A stretch of DNA of 64,000 bases from Limnohabitans sp. Rim8. Lineage in GTDB: Bacteria; Pseudomonadota; Gammaproteobacteria; Burkholderiales; Burkholderiaceae_C. Below, piece after piece: positions 17,087 through 29,297 of this stretch (its first letter is position 1; every line of letters starts with the position of its first letter). The translations under genes and the position numbers were made by a program. The notes below the pieces were generated by a model. That model saw only the letters and a program-made list of their open reading frames with translations. It did no database searches and was not told the DNA's origin. The DNA is taken from the NCBI GenBank assembly GCA_945897465.1, contig CAMDFK010000011.1:30271-94270 (forward strand). The letters are read 5' to 3'.

Positions 17087-17243
17087 AAATTAAAAGAAGC
17101 AACAAATAAATGGATATTGGATTCTAGGTGAAGCCGAGGAATGTTTTTGGCGTCTTTCGTCAAGCTGCTCGTTTGAGGGGACAAGATATTTCCATCGGAA
17201 GGGCGTCATCGTGTTGGTGCAACGCGGCAATTACAATCCATGA

Positions 17244-18644
<1,401 letters not shown>

Positions 18645-18651
18645 GGTTCAC

Positions 18652-19212
18652 ATGGCCCTCAAATCCACCATCTACAAAGCCAACCTGTCGATCGCTGACA
18701 TCGATCACAGTTATTACGAAGACCACCAACTCACGTTGGCGCGTCACCCCAGCGAAACCGATGAGCGCATGATGATCCGCTTGCTGGCGCTGGCCATCAA
18801 TGCCTACAAGCTGCAGGCCGTGTGCCAGGGCGACGGCAAGCTGGCTTTTGGCGCGGGTCTGTCGGACCCGGACGATCCGGACTGCAGCCTGCGCGACTTC
18901 ACCGGGCAGACCCGCATGTGGATCGAGGTCGGCCAGCCCGAAGACAAGCCGATCATGAAAGCCTGCCAAAAGGCCGATGAGGTCTTGCTGTATTGCTTCA
19001 ACCACGCGGCCGAAGTCTGGTGGAAAGGCATCGAAACCAAACTGACACGCCTGGACAAGCTGCAGGTCTGGCGCGTGCCGACTGAAGGCTCTCAGGAACT
19101 GGCCAAACTGGCCGAGCGCAGCATGCAGCTGCAAGCCACGGTGCAAGAAGGCAGCGTGACCTTCAGCAGCGACAAAGGCAGCGTGCACATTGAGCTGAGC
19201 CGCTGGAAGTGA
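18652..19212 (+). CDS. YaeQ family protein
   Basis: 186-residue YaeQ protein, a family with a PD-(D/E)XK nuclease-like fold; the biochemical role is uncertain. The diagnostic N-terminus MALKSTIYKANLSIADIDHSYYEDH begins at ATG 18652, so the longer frame was not used. MWIEVGQPEDKPIMKACQKAD carries the Glu and Lys expected at the nuclease-like site. It starts 7 bases after purB and is probably co-transcribed. It is followed by two hairpins and the convergent argC gene. Confidence 0.92.
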   Translation: MALKSTIYKANLSIADIDHSYYEDHQLTLARHPSETDERMMIRLLALAINAYKLQAVCQGDGKLAFGAGLSDPDDPDCSLRDFTGQTRMWIEVGQPEDKPIMKACQKADEVLLYCFNHAAEVWWKGIETKLTRLDKLQVWRVPTEGSQELAKLAERSMQLQATVQEGSVTFSSDKGSVHIELSRWK

Positions 19213-19219
19213 ACAACAC

Positions 19220-19266
19220 TTGGCCCCTTTGATGGGGCCAAATCAACCATGACCTTTGTGGTCATG
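19220..19266. terminator. two hairpins between convergent yaeQ-like gene and argC
   Basis: The first hairpin pairs ttggcccc (19220-19227) with ggggccaa (19234-19241) around a 6-base loop. The second pairs catgacc (19248-19254) with ggtcatg (19260-19266). Neither has a long T-tract, so a bidirectional terminator is plausible but not certain. Confidence 0.5.
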
Positions 19267-19283
19267 GACAAAGCGCAAGCGGT

Positions 19284-20207
19284 TTACAAGCCCAACATCA
19301 ACTCGATGTTTTGCACCGCCGCGCCGCTGGCACCCTTGCCCAGGTTGTCCAGACGGGCGATGACCACCGCGTGACGTGCTTCTTCATTGGCAAAGACACG
19401 CAATTCCAGCTTGTTGGTGTCGTTCAGTGCTGTGGCGTTGAGTTTGGCATCGGCAGTGGCGCTCTCCACGCTGACCCAGCCTCCTGCAGCCTGGCTTGCC
19501 GCATAGTGCGCTGTCAATGCCGCATGCACATCCGCACCGGTGGGTTTGCCGGGTAAGGTGTCGAGATGCAGGGGCAGTTGCACCAGCATGCCTTGGCGGA
19601 AATTGCCTACAGCGGGCACAAACATGGGCCGACTGGTCAAGCCGGTGTAGCGCATGATTTCAGGGATGTGCTTGTGCTTCAGGGTCAGGGCGTAGGCCTC
19701 GAACAGAGGGGCACGACCGGCTTCATAGTCTTCGATCATGGCGCGGCCGCCACCGGAGTAACCACTCACTGAAGGCAAACACACCGGAAAATCAGGTGGC
19801 AGCAGACCGGCATCGATCAAGGGGCGCAAGATGGCGATCGCGCCTGTGGCGTAGCAGCCAGGGTTGGCCACGCGCTGGGCTTGGCGTACAGCAAGCAACT
19901 GGTCAGGGGCCAACTCGGGAAAGCCAAACACCCAGTCCGGGTGGCAGCGGTGGGCGGTCGAGGCGTCCACAATGCGCGGCTTGCGCCCGGGCAGACTGTC
20001 GATCATGGCCACCGACTCGATGGCCGCATCGTCGTGCAGGCACAACACGACCAAATCGGCCGCGGCCATCAACTCGCGTTTGGCTTCGGGGTCTTTGCGG
20101 CGGGCTGGGTCGATGCTGAGCACCTCGACTTGGGGCATCCGTGCCAGGCGCTCGCGAATTTGCAAACCAGTGGTGCCGGCTTCGCCATCGATGAATATTC
20201 TGGCCAT
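19284..20207 (-). CDS. argC: N-acetyl-gamma-glutamyl-phosphate reductase, short (type 2) form
   Basis: 307-residue ArgC of the short type 2 form. It reduces N-acetylglutamyl phosphate to the semialdehyde with NADPH in arginine synthesis. The start at 20207 gives [21 protein letters not shown], the typical opening with the nucleotide-binding loop; the longer frame adds a nonconserved tail. The catalytic Cys lies in [12 protein letters not shown] and the downstream His in [10 protein letters not shown]. It is the only arginine gene in the window, divergent from sucC. Confidence 0.93.
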   Translation of the reverse strand: MARIFIDGEAGTTGLQIRERLARMPQVEVLSIDPARRKDPEAKRELMAAADLVVLCLHDDAAIESVAMIDSLPGRKPRIVDASTAHRCHPDWVFGFPELAPDQLLAVRQAQRVANPGCYATGAIAILRPLIDAGLLPPDFPVCLPSVSGYSGGGRAMIEDYEAGRAPLFEAYALTLKHKHIPEIMRYTGLTSRPMFVPAVGNFRQGMLVQLPLHLDTLPGKPTGADVHAALTAHYAASQAAGGWVSVESATADAKLNATALNDTNKLELRVFANEEARHAVVIARLDNLGKGASGAAVQNIELMLGL

Positions 20208-20382
20208 GGGTATTACTTTCTCAGGACTGTTCTTGCCTTGCGTCAATTCAATGTAAGACGCAAAGCTCAGGATTGGTGCGTTGCAGCATGATACAGTCGC
20301 ACGCTGCAGTGTCCAGAGCCTGCTGACGGGTGAATCACCGCGGCAGACCGGTCAAATCAACCACCCTCTGAGAGAAGACCTC

Positions 20383-21543
<1,161 letters not shown>

Positions 21544-21553
21544 ATGACTTTGT

Positions 21554-21577
21554 GGGACAGATCTTCAGCTCTGTCCC
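21554..21577 (+). other. intercistronic hairpin between sucC and sucD
   Basis: gggacag at 21554-21560 and ctgtccc at 21571-21577 form a perfect 7-bp stem with a 10-base loop. It lies in the 53-base sucC-sucD gap and may stabilise or process the mRNA. No T-tract follows. Confidence 0.5.
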
Positions 21578-21596
21578 CTACTGATTAGGAAACCCC

Positions 21597-22493
21597 ATGT
21601 CGATCTACATCAACAAAGACACCAAAGTCATAACCCAAGGCATCACCGGCAAAACCGGTCAGTTCCACACTGAAAAGTGCCAGGAATACGCGAACGGCAA
21701 AAACTGCTTCGTCGCGGGTGTGAACCCCAAGAAGGCTGGCGAGTCCATCTTCAACATCCCCATCTACGCCTCGGTCAAAGAAGCCGCCACCCAAACTGGC
21801 GCGACCGTGTCCGTGATCTACGTGCCCCCAGCAGGCGCAGCCGCTGCGATCTGGGAAGCTGTCGAGGCTGACCTGGACATGGCGATTTGCATCACCGAAG
21901 GCATTCCAGTGCGCGACATGCTCGAAGTACGCAACAAGATGAAGGCCAAAGAAGCGGCTGGCGGCAAGCGCACGCTGCTGCTGGGCCCCAACTGCCCTGG
22001 TCTGATCACCCCTGACGAAATCAAGATCGGCATCATGCCCGGTCATATCCACCGCAAAGGCCGCATTGGCGTGGTGTCCCGCTCGGGCACTTTGACCTAT
22101 GAAGCCGTGGCGATGTTGACCGAAGTGGGCCTCGGCCAATCCAGCGCCGTCGGTATCGGTGGCGACCCGATCAACGGTTTGAAGCACATCGAAGTGATGC
22201 AAGCTTTCAACGACGATCCCGACACCGACGCCGTCATCATGATTGGCGAAATCGGCGGTCCAGACGAAGCCGAAGCCGCTCAGTGGTGCAAGGCCAACAT
22301 GAAAAAGCCCGTGGTCGGTTTCATCGCCGGTGTGACTGCCCCTCCCGGCAAGCGCATGGGCCATGCGGGTGCTTTGATTTCAGGCGGCGCCGACACGGCC
22401 GATGCCAAGCTGGCCATCATGGAAGAATGCGGCTTCATCGTCACACGCAACCCCTCTGAACTGGGCAAATTGCTCAAGGCTCAGTTGAAGTAA
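21597..22493 (+). CDS. sucD: succinyl-CoA synthetase alpha subunit
   Basis: 298-residue alpha subunit, carrying the CoA-binding domain and the phosphorylated His. The opening is [27 protein letters not shown], with the CoA site TGKTGQFH; the active-site His is in a [10 protein letters not shown] segment. [13 protein letters not shown] and [13 protein letters not shown] are also typical. It follows sucC after 53 bases and ends before a strong terminator at 22556. Confidence 0.97.
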   Translation: MSIYINKDTKVITQGITGKTGQFHTEKCQEYANGKNCFVAGVNPKKAGESIFNIPIYASVKEAATQTGATVSVIYVPPAGAAAAIWEAVEADLDMAICITEGIPVRDMLEVRNKMKAKEAAGGKRTLLLGPNCPGLITPDEIKIGIMPGHIHRKGRIGVVSRSGTLTYEAVAMLTEVGLGQSSAVGIGGDPINGLKHIEVMQAFNDDPDTDAVIMIGEIGGPDEAEAAQWCKANMKKPVVGFIAGVTAPPGKRMGHAGALISGGADTADAKLAIMEECGFIVTRNPSELGKLLKAQLK

Positions 22494-22555
22494 TTCAAAT
22501 TCTTCCAAGCTGAAACCCCTTGTTGCCAGCAGGGATGTGGTTTGCCACAATATAA

Positions 22556-22593
22556 AAGCCGGATTTTCTGAGGGAAAATCCGGCTTCTTTTTT
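22556..22593 (+). terminator. Rho-independent terminator after sucCD
   Basis: A perfect 13-bp stem, aagccggattttc (22556-22568) with gaaaatccggctt (22574-22586), closes a 5-base loop and is followed by ctttttt. It ends the sucCD transcript. Confidence 0.92.
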
Positions 22594-22638
22594 GCACATC
22601 AAATGTAAGCGCCCGCCACAACGGGCTGAAGGACCACC

Positions 22639-23349
22639 GTGGAAGAATTTCTGACCCCCGCCTTTTGGTTCGCCGTCGGCCAGATCATCATGATCGACAT
22701 CCTGCTGGGCGGTGACAACGCTGTGGTGATTGCACTGGCCTGCCGCCAGCTGCCAGACCATCAACGAACCAAAGGCATCATTTGGGGCACCGCGGGTGCC
22801 ATCATTTTGCGTGTCATCCTCATTTTCTTTGCGCTCACACTGCTGGCCATCCCCTTCCTCAAATTCGTGGGCGCCCTCTTGCTGATTTGGATTGGCGTCA
22901 AACTGCTCACCCCCGATGCAGAAGACGATCACAGCAATATCCAAGGCAGCGACAAGCTCTGGGGCGCGGTCAAAACCGTGATCATTGCCGACTTGGTCAT
23001 GAGCGTGGACAACGTCATCGCCATCGCCGGTGCCGCCCAGACCTCGGGCAACGCCGACCACCAGATGCCTTTGGTCATCTTCGGTTTGCTGGTCAGCATC
23101 CCGATCATCGTCTGGGGCAGCCAGTTGGTGCTCAAGTTAATGGACCGTTTCCCGATGATCATTACCGCCGGTGGCATGCTGCTGGGTTGGATCGCGGGCA
23201 CCATGATGCAAACGGACCCTGGCTTGGTGGATTATTTGCCTCAAGACAAGGTGTGGGGTTATGGCATGGGCTTGGCGGGTGCTTTGCTGGTGCTGGCCCT
23301 GGGCAAAATCATCATGTCGCGCCGTCCGGCCTCGCAAGAAGCGGCTTGA
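22639..23349 (+). CDS. TerC/YjbE family integral membrane protein
   Basis: 236-residue membrane protein of the TerC family, with about seven hydrophobic segments and the conserved Asp-rich helices DILLGGDNAVVIALACR and VMSVDNVIAIAGAA, whose acidic residues probably bind metal. Family members have been linked to manganese or calcium handling and tellurite resistance; this one is not close enough to decide. The start is GTG at 22639 with AAGGA upstream. It lies alone between the sucCD terminator and the pilin gene, transcribed in the same direction. Confidence 0.88.
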   Translation: MEEFLTPAFWFAVGQIIMIDILLGGDNAVVIALACRQLPDHQRTKGIIWGTAGAIILRVILIFFALTLLAIPFLKFVGALLLIWIGVKLLTPDAEDDHSNIQGSDKLWGAVKTVIIADLVMSVDNVIAIAGAAQTSGNADHQMPLVIFGLLVSIPIIVWGSQLVLKLMDRFPMIITAGGMLLGWIAGTMMQTDPGLVDYLPQDKVWGYGMGLAGALLVLALGKIIMSRRPASQEAA

Positions 23350-23473
23350 ACAGAGGACTCTATTGCCCTGCCTGGGCTTGTGTGGCCGCTGTCACCACAA
23401 TGCCAATTTCAGCACTGGAATTCGGGTCATGCATGAATTACCATCATGACCCAATCACCAGGGAGGACATGCC

Positions 23474-23956
23474 ATGCAAAAAAGGCAACAAGGTTTGACA
23501 TTAATCGAGCTGATGATCGTCATTGCGATCATCGGCATCTTAGGCGCTTTGGCCCTGCCAGCCTACCAAGACTACAGCATCCGGGCAAGAGTCTCGGAAA
23601 TGCTGCTGGCGGCAAGCGGTTGCAAAACCGCTGTCAATGAGGCCATCACCACCGCTTCACAGGCCGATGTTTCGGCCACTTTGCCCCAAATCTGCGAAAA
23701 CCAGACCAGCAAATACGTCAGCCGCCTCAGTGCCGATGCCAACGGTGTGATCACTGTGGTCGGCAACCATGAGGCGCTGCGCGGCAACACCAGTGCAGCG
23801 GCCAACAGCATCAGCCTGACCCCGATCCAGACGGGCAGCACCGCTGTCAACGGCAGCACCGACGGCGGCAAGCCCATTGCCAGCTGGCGCTGTGGCCCGG
23901 CAGCCACCAATGCTTTACCGCTCAAATACCTGCCCGCTTCGTGCAAGGCATCCTGA
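23474..23956 (+). CDS. type IV pilin (PilA/PilE-like)
   Basis: 160-residue prepilin. The short positive leader MQKRQQG is cut by prepilin peptidase before LTLIE, with the key Glu at mature position 5, and is followed by the hydrophobic helix [22 protein letters not shown]. The residue after cleavage is Leu rather than the usual Phe or Met. Cys residues near CKTAV, ICENQ, WRCG and SCKAS could form the D-region disulfide. It is followed by a terminator-like hairpin and then by a PglL-type oligosaccharyltransferase gene, which suggests the pilin is O-glycosylated. No other pilus assembly gene is nearby. Confidence 0.93.
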   Translation: MQKRQQGLTLIELMIVIAIIGILGALALPAYQDYSIRARVSEMLLAASGCKTAVNEAITTASQADVSATLPQICENQTSKYVSRLSADANGVITVVGNHEALRGNTSAAANSISLTPIQTGSTAVNGSTDGGKPIASWRCGPAATNALPLKYLPASCKAS

Positions 23957-23977
23957 TTTTTGGGCGCTCACCTGAAC

Positions 23978-24004
23978 GCCCGGCCCGAGCCGGGCCTTTG
24001 TTTG
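23978..24004 (+). terminator. hairpin after pilin gene
   Basis: gcccggc (23978-23984) pairs with gccgggc (23989-23995) around a ccga loop and is followed by ctttgtttg. A likely, possibly partial, terminator that would give high pilin expression relative to the downstream transferase. Confidence 0.7.
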
Positions 24005-24018
24005 TGAACTGAGTTCAC

Positions 24019-25485
24019 ATGACAGTGCTTCGGGCCTCAGCGCAGGACACGGGCCGCATCCACCATTTGTGGCTGGTGTTGCTGTTGGCTTGGCCATGGG
24101 TTCAGCCTTTTTCCAGCAGTCCCTTGCCCAATGTCTGGCCTTGGCTGACCAGCTGGACGTGTTTGGCGTTGGCCTTGTGGACGTGGCAGCGCATGAGTCT
24201 GGCCACCGTGGTTCAAGGCTGGGTGCTCGCAGCCTTGCTCAGCAGTGCCATGGGTCTGGTGCAGTTTTTTGGGCAGGCCGAGCTTTTGGCACCCTTCTTG
24301 CACGTCCCATCCTACTTGGGTGATGCGATGGGCAATTTGCGCCAGCGCAACCAGTTGGCCACGCTGCTGGCCATGGGCGTGCTGGCAGTCTTGGTCTGGC
24401 GTGCTTTGGGCCTGACCATCGCCCATTCGCTTTGGATGCTGGCCTTGTTGGCCATGGGCATGGCCGCCACCGCTTCACGTACGGGATTGCTCCAGCTGGT
24501 GTTCATCGGCCTGTGGATGCTGCTGCACCGCGCAGCCCCCAAAGGGCGCGAGGCTTTGCTGTTTACTGGATTCGCGCTGGGTGTGTATGCCCTGGCTTCC
24601 TGGCTTTTGCCACAGCTCTTGCAGCACCTGATTGGACAGGCCACAGACAGCGCCATGGCCCGCATGGGCGCCCTGGGCGGCTGCGGCAGCCGCCAGGCGC
24701 TCTGGGCCAATGTGCTGCACTTGGTGGCGCAGCATCCGCTGGGCGGGTGGGGTTGGGACCAGTTGCGCTATGCGCACTACATCACCGAATACCCCTCACT
24801 GCGTTTTTGTGACATGTTGGGCAACGCCCACAACCTGCCCTTGCACATCGCCTTTGTTTGGGGGGTGCCCGTGGCCGTGTTGGGCTGCCTGGGTGTGATG
24901 GTGTGGGTGGTTCGCGCAAAGCCATGGCAACACAAGGGTGGGGGGCAACAGCTCGCTTGGGGCGTGCTGGGTGTTTTGGCTTTGCACAGTTTGCTCGAGT
25001 ACCCGCTTTGGTATGGGCCCTTTCAAGTGGCCTTGCTGTTGTGCTTGTGGCTCATGAAGGGGCGCATTTGGCAAGTCTTACAAGTGAAGGGCCGCGCGCG
25101 GGGGCTGGCCCTGGTATTGGGGGGCGTTATGGCGTTTGTGGCCTATGACCATGCGCAAGTTCGGCAAATTTACCTGCCTGCAGCGCAGCGCTATGGCTTT
25201 TGGCGTGAGCCAGCGCTGCAAGTGGCCCAGCGCTCTTGGCTGTTCCATGGCACGGCCGTGTTTGCGCTGGTGACGACCACGCCGGTCCACGCAGGCAATG
25301 CCCGCACCATGCTGGCGGCCAGTTTGGAGGCCATGCATACCTCGCCCGAGCCACGCGTGATTGAAAAGCTGCTCGACAGTGCCCGATTGCAGGGGGAAGA
25401 CACACTTTATGAAAAACATAAAAAGCATTTCCAGCGTGTTTATCCGCAAGCCTACTTGGCCTGGGCGTACCACCGCCAACCTTGA
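24019..25485 (+). CDS. PglL-type O-oligosaccharyltransferase / O-antigen ligase (Wzy_C) family
   Basis: 488-residue protein with a large set of hydrophobic helices in its first 370 residues and a soluble C-terminal region. Landmarks are GNLRQRNQLATLL, ATASRTGLLQ and HNLPLHIAFVWGVPVA, with LEYPLWYGPFQ near the last helix; these fit PglL/PilO enzymes that move lipid-linked glycan onto pilin Ser/Thr in the periplasm. The gene follows the pilin by 62 bases, beyond a hairpin. WaaL or Wzy function is possible from the shared family, but the pilin neighbour favours glycosylation of type IV pilin. Confidence 0.85.
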   Translation: MTVLRASAQDTGRIHHLWLVLLLAWPWVQPFSSSPLPNVWPWLTSWTCLALALWTWQRMSLATVVQGWVLAALLSSAMGLVQFFGQAELLAPFLHVPSYLGDAMGNLRQRNQLATLLAMGVLAVLVWRALGLTIAHSLWMLALLAMGMAATASRTGLLQLVFIGLWMLLHRAAPKGREALLFTGFALGVYALASWLLPQLLQHLIGQATDSAMARMGALGGCGSRQALWANVLHLVAQHPLGGWGWDQLRYAHYITEYPSLRFCDMLGNAHNLPLHIAFVWGVPVAVLGCLGVMVWVVRAKPWQHKGGGQQLAWGVLGVLALHSLLEYPLWYGPFQVALLLCLWLMKGRIWQVLQVKGRARGLALVLGGVMAFVAYDHAQVRQIYLPAAQRYGFWREPALQVAQRSWLFHGTAVFALVTTTPVHAGNARTMLAASLEAMHTSPEPRVIEKLLDSARLQGEDTLYEKHKKHFQRVYPQAYLAWAYHRQP

Positions 25486-25683
25486 ACACTGACCGCTTGG
25501 GTGGAGGTTTTCACCCATCAACCGTTTGGACTGATGGCCCATGCGTTTTGAAAATGACAAATTCACTCGAAAGGTTCCGACGTGATGCAGAGGACGGTGT
25601 TGACGTTTCCTCTTGTGTAAACTGTCAACCGTTGAATCAGTGCCGTGGTTTTGCTTGGGCGCGGTTAAAATATTCACTTGTTC

Positions 25684-25791
25684 CAAGGAGCGTTGCAGCC
25701 CGCCGCCGTCAAAGCGCAGCGGGTCAGGCTTGGGGTCGTTCAATGTTTGAATGATTTTGCACAACGACGCTCACCTGTTATTCCAAGGTGA
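25684..25791 (+). promoter_or_regulatory. S-adenosylhomocysteine (SAH) riboswitch upstream of metH
   Basis: The leader contains AGGAGCGTTGCA at 25686-25697, CAGGCTTGG at about 25725-25733 and ACAACGACGCTCACC at 25761-25775, in the order and spacing of the known SAH riboswitch. GAGCG (25688-25692) pairs with CGCTC (25768-25772) and TTG with CAA for P1. A second hairpin, TCACCT (25771-25776) with AGGTGA (25786-25791), covers the ribosome binding site of GTG 25796 and overlaps the P1 strand. Ligand binding should therefore free the site and raise MetH. A TAAAAT at 25666-25671 could be the promoter -10. Nothing else was seen in 25486-25665. Confidence 0.88.
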
Positions 25792-25795
25792 GCCT

Positions 25796-28561
25796 GTGTC
25801 CGTTGTCTCGTCTTCCATCGTGTCTGTTCCCCCCATGAAGTTGTCCGGACTGGAGCCGGTCTCCATCGGCAGCGGTTCCCTGTTCGTCAACGTGGGCGAG
25901 CGCACCAACGTCACCGGCTCCAAAGCCTTTGCCCGCATGATCTTGAACGGCGAGTACGAGCAGGCTTTGGCCGTGGCACGTCAGCAAGTCGAGAACGGCG
26001 CACAAATCATTGACGTGAACATGGATGAAGCCATGCTCGACAGCCAGGCGGCCATGGTGCGGTTCTTGAACCTCATGGCCGGTGAGCCCGACATCGCCCG
26101 CGTGCCGGTGATGGTGGACTCCTCCAAGTGGTCGGTGATCGAAGCCGGTTTGCGCTGCATTCAAGGCAAGCCAATAGTCAACTCGATCAGCATGAAAGAA
26201 GGCGTGGACGAATTCAAGCGCCAAGCCAAGCTGGTCAAGCGTTACGGCGCGGCGGCTGTGGTCATGGCGTTTGACGAAAAAGGCCAGGCTGACACCTACG
26301 CCCGCAAAATCGAGATTTGCGAACGCGCTTACCGCGTGCTGGTGGACGAGGTCGGCTTTCCACCCGAAGACATCATTTTTGACCCGAACATTTTTGCCAT
26401 CGCCACCGGCATCGAAGAGCACAACAACTACGCGGTGGATTTCATAGAAGCCACGCGCTGGATCAAGCAGAACCTGCCGGGCGCCAAGGTCAGCGGTGGC
26501 GTGTCCAACGTGAGTTTTTCCTTCCGCGGCAACGACCCGGTGCGCGAGGCCATCCACACGGTGTTCCTGTACCACGCCATCCAGGCGGGCATGGACATGG
26601 GCATCGTCAATGCGGGCATGGTCGGCGTGTACGACGACCTCGAGCCCACGCTGCGCGAGCGGGTGGAGGACGTGGTGCTGAACCGCCGACCTGATGCGGG
26701 CGAGCGTTTAATCCAGGTAGCCGACAGCGCCAAGGGCGCCGCCAAAGATGAATCCACCAAGCTGGCCTGGCGCGGCACGCCCGATGCGCCTGTGCGCGTG
26801 GCGCAGCGTTTGTCACATTCTTTGGTGCATGGCATCACCGACTTCATCAGCGATGACACCGAAGAGGCCTACCGCGAGATTTTGGCTAAGGGCGGTCGCC
26901 CACTGCATGTGATCGAAGGCCCGCTGATGGATGGCATGAACGTGGTCGGTGACCTGTTCGGCCAAGGCAAGATGTTCTTGCCCCAAGTGGTGAAAAGCGC
27001 CCGCGTGATGAAGCAGGCCGTGGCGCATTTGCTGCCCTACATCGAGGCTGAAAAGCTCGCACAAGAAGCGGCAGGCGAAGATGTCAAAGCCAAGGGCAAG
27101 ATCGTGATCGCCACCGTCAAGGGCGATGTGCACGACATCGGCAAAAACATCGTCACCGTGGTCTTGCAGTGCAACAACTTTGAAGTGGTGAACATGGGCG
27201 TGATGGTGCCTTGCCACGAAATTTTGGCCAAAGCCAAGGCAGAAAACGCCGATATCATCGGCCTCTCGGGCCTGATCACGCCCAGCTTGGAAGAGATGCA
27301 ATACGTGGCGGCCGAGATGGAAAAAGACCCCTACTTCCGCGAGCGCCAGATGCCGCTCTTGATTGGCGGCGCCACCTGCAGCCGCGTGCACACGGCTGTG
27401 AAGATCGCGCCCAACTACTCAGGCCCCGTGGTCTATGTGCCCGACGCCTCGCGCAGTGTGGGGGTGGCGCAGGGCTTGCTGTCTGAGCAAGCGGCCAAGT
27501 TCATCGCCGACCTGAACACCGACTACGACAAGGTGCGCGAGCAGCACGCCAACAAAAAACAAACCCCCATGTGGACGCTGGCACAGGCCCGCGCCAACAA
27601 GACGCCCATCGACTGGTCACAAGGCGTGCCTGCTGCGCCCAAGTTCATTGGCCGCCGTGTGTTCAAGAACTACGACCTGGCCGAAATCGCGCAATACATC
27701 GACTGGGGCCCCTTCTTCCAGACCTGGGACTTGGCCGGGCCTTTCCCCGCGATCCTCAACGACGAGGTCGTGGGTGAGCAAGCCCGCAAGGTCTATGCCG
27801 ACGGCCAAGCCATGCTGCAAAAAATCATCGACGGCCGCTGGGTCACGGCCAACGCGGTGCTGGGCCTGTACCCCGCCAACAGCGTGAACGACGACGATAT
27901 CGCGCTGTATGCCGACGCCTCGCGCAGCCAAGTGGCCATGACCTGGCGCGGCCTGCGTCAGCAGTCCGAGAAACACATGATCGATGGCCCGGATGGAAAA
28001 AAAGTCCAGCGCCCCAGCCGTTGCCTGGCTGACTTTGTCGCGCCGCAAGGCACAGCGCCTGACCATGTGGGCGTGTTCGCCGTCACCGCAGGCATTGGTG
28101 CCGACAAACGCGCCGCCGCTTTTGAAGCCGCACACGACGACTACAGCGCCATCATGCTCAAGTCCCTGGCCGACCGCCTGGCCGAAGCATTGGCCGAATG
28201 CCTGCACAAAAAAGTGCGCACCGACCTGTGGGGTTACGCTGCCGCTGAGGCGCTGAGCAACGAAGAACTCATTGCTGAAAAATACCAAGGCATCCGCCCC
28301 GCGCCCGGCTACCCCGCTTGCCCCGACCACAGCGCCAAAAAAGCGATGTTTGACTTGCTGCAATGCGAGGACATTGGCATGGGCCTGACCGAAAGCCTGG
28401 CCATGACGCCTGCGGCCAGCGTGATTGGTTTTTACATCGCCCACCCCGAGGCGCAGTATTTCAACGTCGGCAAAGTGGGTGATGACCAAGTGCAGGACTT
28501 GGCGCAGCGCAGCGGCGTGCAAGTCAAAGACCTGCAACGTTTGTTGGCACCCAACCTCTGA
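25796..28561 (+). CDS. metH: cobalamin-dependent methionine synthase, pterin/B12/activation modules (split MetH)
   Basis: About 921 residues carrying the methyltetrahydrofolate-binding domain ([14 protein letters not shown] near the start), the helical cap and B12-binding domain with the His-on motif DVHDIGKN (about residue 445), and the SAM-binding activation domain with [12 protein letters not shown] (about 833). The N-terminal homocysteine/zinc domain of full MetH (about 1,200 residues) is missing, so it must be a separate gene, outside this window. GTG 25796 is chosen because AGGTGA at 25786-25791 precedes it and sits in the riboswitch hairpin; ATG 25751 lies inside the riboswitch. Start at ATG 25835 is another option. 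Confidence 0.94.
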   Translation: MSVVSSSIVSVPPMKLSGLEPVSIGSGSLFVNVGERTNVTGSKAFARMILNGEYEQALAVARQQVENGAQIIDVNMDEAMLDSQAAMVRFLNLMAGEPDIARVPVMVDSSKWSVIEAGLRCIQGKPIVNSISMKEGVDEFKRQAKLVKRYGAAAVVMAFDEKGQADTYARKIEICERAYRVLVDEVGFPPEDIIFDPNIFAIATGIEEHNNYAVDFIEATRWIKQNLPGAKVSGGVSNVSFSFRGNDPVREAIHTVFLYHAIQAGMDMGIVNAGMVGVYDDLEPTLRERVEDVVLNRRPDAGERLIQVADSAKGAAKDESTKLAWRGTPDAPVRVAQRLSHSLVHGITDFISDDTEEAYREILAKGGRPLHVIEGPLMDGMNVVGDLFGQGKMFLPQVVKSARVMKQAVAHLLPYIEAEKLAQEAAGEDVKAKGKIVIATVKGDVHDIGKNIVTVVLQCNNFEVVNMGVMVPCHEILAKAKAENADIIGLSGLITPSLEEMQYVAAEMEKDPYFRERQMPLLIGGATCSRVHTAVKIAPNYSGPVVYVPDASRSVGVAQGLLSEQAAKFIADLNTDYDKVREQHANKKQTPMWTLAQARANKTPIDWSQGVPAAPKFIGRRVFKNYDLAEIAQYIDWGPFFQTWDLAGPFPAILNDEVVGEQARKVYADGQAMLQKIIDGRWVTANAVLGLYPANSVNDDDIALYADASRSQVAMTWRGLRQQSEKHMIDGPDGKKVQRPSRCLADFVAPQGTAPDHVGVFAVTAGIGADKRAAAFEAAHDDYSAIMLKSLADRLAEALAECLHKKVRTDLWGYAAAEALSNEELIAEKYQGIRPAPGYPACPDHSAKKAMFDLLQCEDIGMGLTESLAMTPAASVIGFYIAHPEAQYFNVGKVGDDQVQDLAQRSGVQVKDLQRLLAPNL

Positions 28562-28691
28562 AGTGGCGGTCAGACGCTCAGACAGAGGCGGCTTGACGGG
28601 TAATTGAGCGGGTTGTTGATCGGGGTGTGCGTTTGTCCGCGATCACATGGGTTAAGCTTTTCTTTGTCACACCGCTTGGGAGAAAAGACTT

Positions 28692-29297
28692 ATGAACCGT
28701 ATCGCGATGCGCGTCAGCGCCTGGATGGCCACCGCAGCCTTGGCGCTCAGCCTGACCGGCTGCGGCTACAACGATTTCCAGCGCCTGGACGAGCAGACCA
28801 CGTCCGCTTGGTCCGAAGTGCTCAACCAGTACCAGCGCCGTGCCGATCTGGTGCCCAACATCGTGGCTACGGTCAAGGGCGAGGCCAATTTCGAGCAGGA
28901 AACCCTGACCCAAGTGATTGAAGCGCGGGCCAAGGCCACAAGTTTCCAGATCACCCCCGAGGTGCTGACCAACCCACAGGCTTTGCAGCAGTTCCAGGCC
29001 ATGCAGGGGCAACTCTCGAGCGCCCTGTCGCGCCTGATGGTGGTGTCTGAGCAGTATCCCAACCTCAAGGCCAACCAGGGCTTTGCCGATTTGCGCGTGC
29101 AGCTTGAAGGCACTGAAAACCGCATCACCGTGGCGCGCAACCGCTACATCGCTGCTGTGCAGGAATACAACGTGCTGGCGCGCAGTTTCCCGAGCAACCT
29201 GACCGCCAAGGTCTTTGGCTACGCGCCCAAGGCCAATTTCACGGTGGCCAACGAAGCCGCCCTCAGTGCGCCGCCCAAGGTGGACTTCGGCAAGTGA
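28692..29297 (+). CDS. lemA: LemA family lipoprotein
   Basis: 201-residue LemA protein. The N-terminus has a lipobox SLTGC with lipidated Cys at about residue 27 and is followed by the family helix GYNDFQRLDEQTTSAWSEV and RRADLVPNIVATVKG. LemA proteins are membrane-anchored helical bundles of uncertain role, often paired with TPM-domain proteins as here. It has a GGGAG-like ribosome binding site and overlaps the downstream TPM gene by GTGA. A cell-envelope or stress-related function is likely but unproven. Confidence 0.92.
   Translation: MNRIAMRVSAWMATAALALSLTGCGYNDFQRLDEQTTSAWSEVLNQYQRRADLVPNIVATVKGEANFEQETLTQVIEARAKATSFQITPEVLTNPQALQQFQAMQGQLSSALSRLMVVSEQYPNLKANQGFADLRVQLEGTENRITVARNRYIAAVQEYNVLARSFPSNLTAKVFGYAPKANFTVANEAALSAPPKVDFGK

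Noticed and set aside
25751-25753. ATG 25751 as the metH start
   Set aside because: It lies inside the SAH aptamer and has no ribosome binding site. GTG 25796 has AGGTGA at the right distance.
27617-28537. Long minus-strand frame inside metH
   Set aside because: No family motifs; the sense strand encodes the activation domain.
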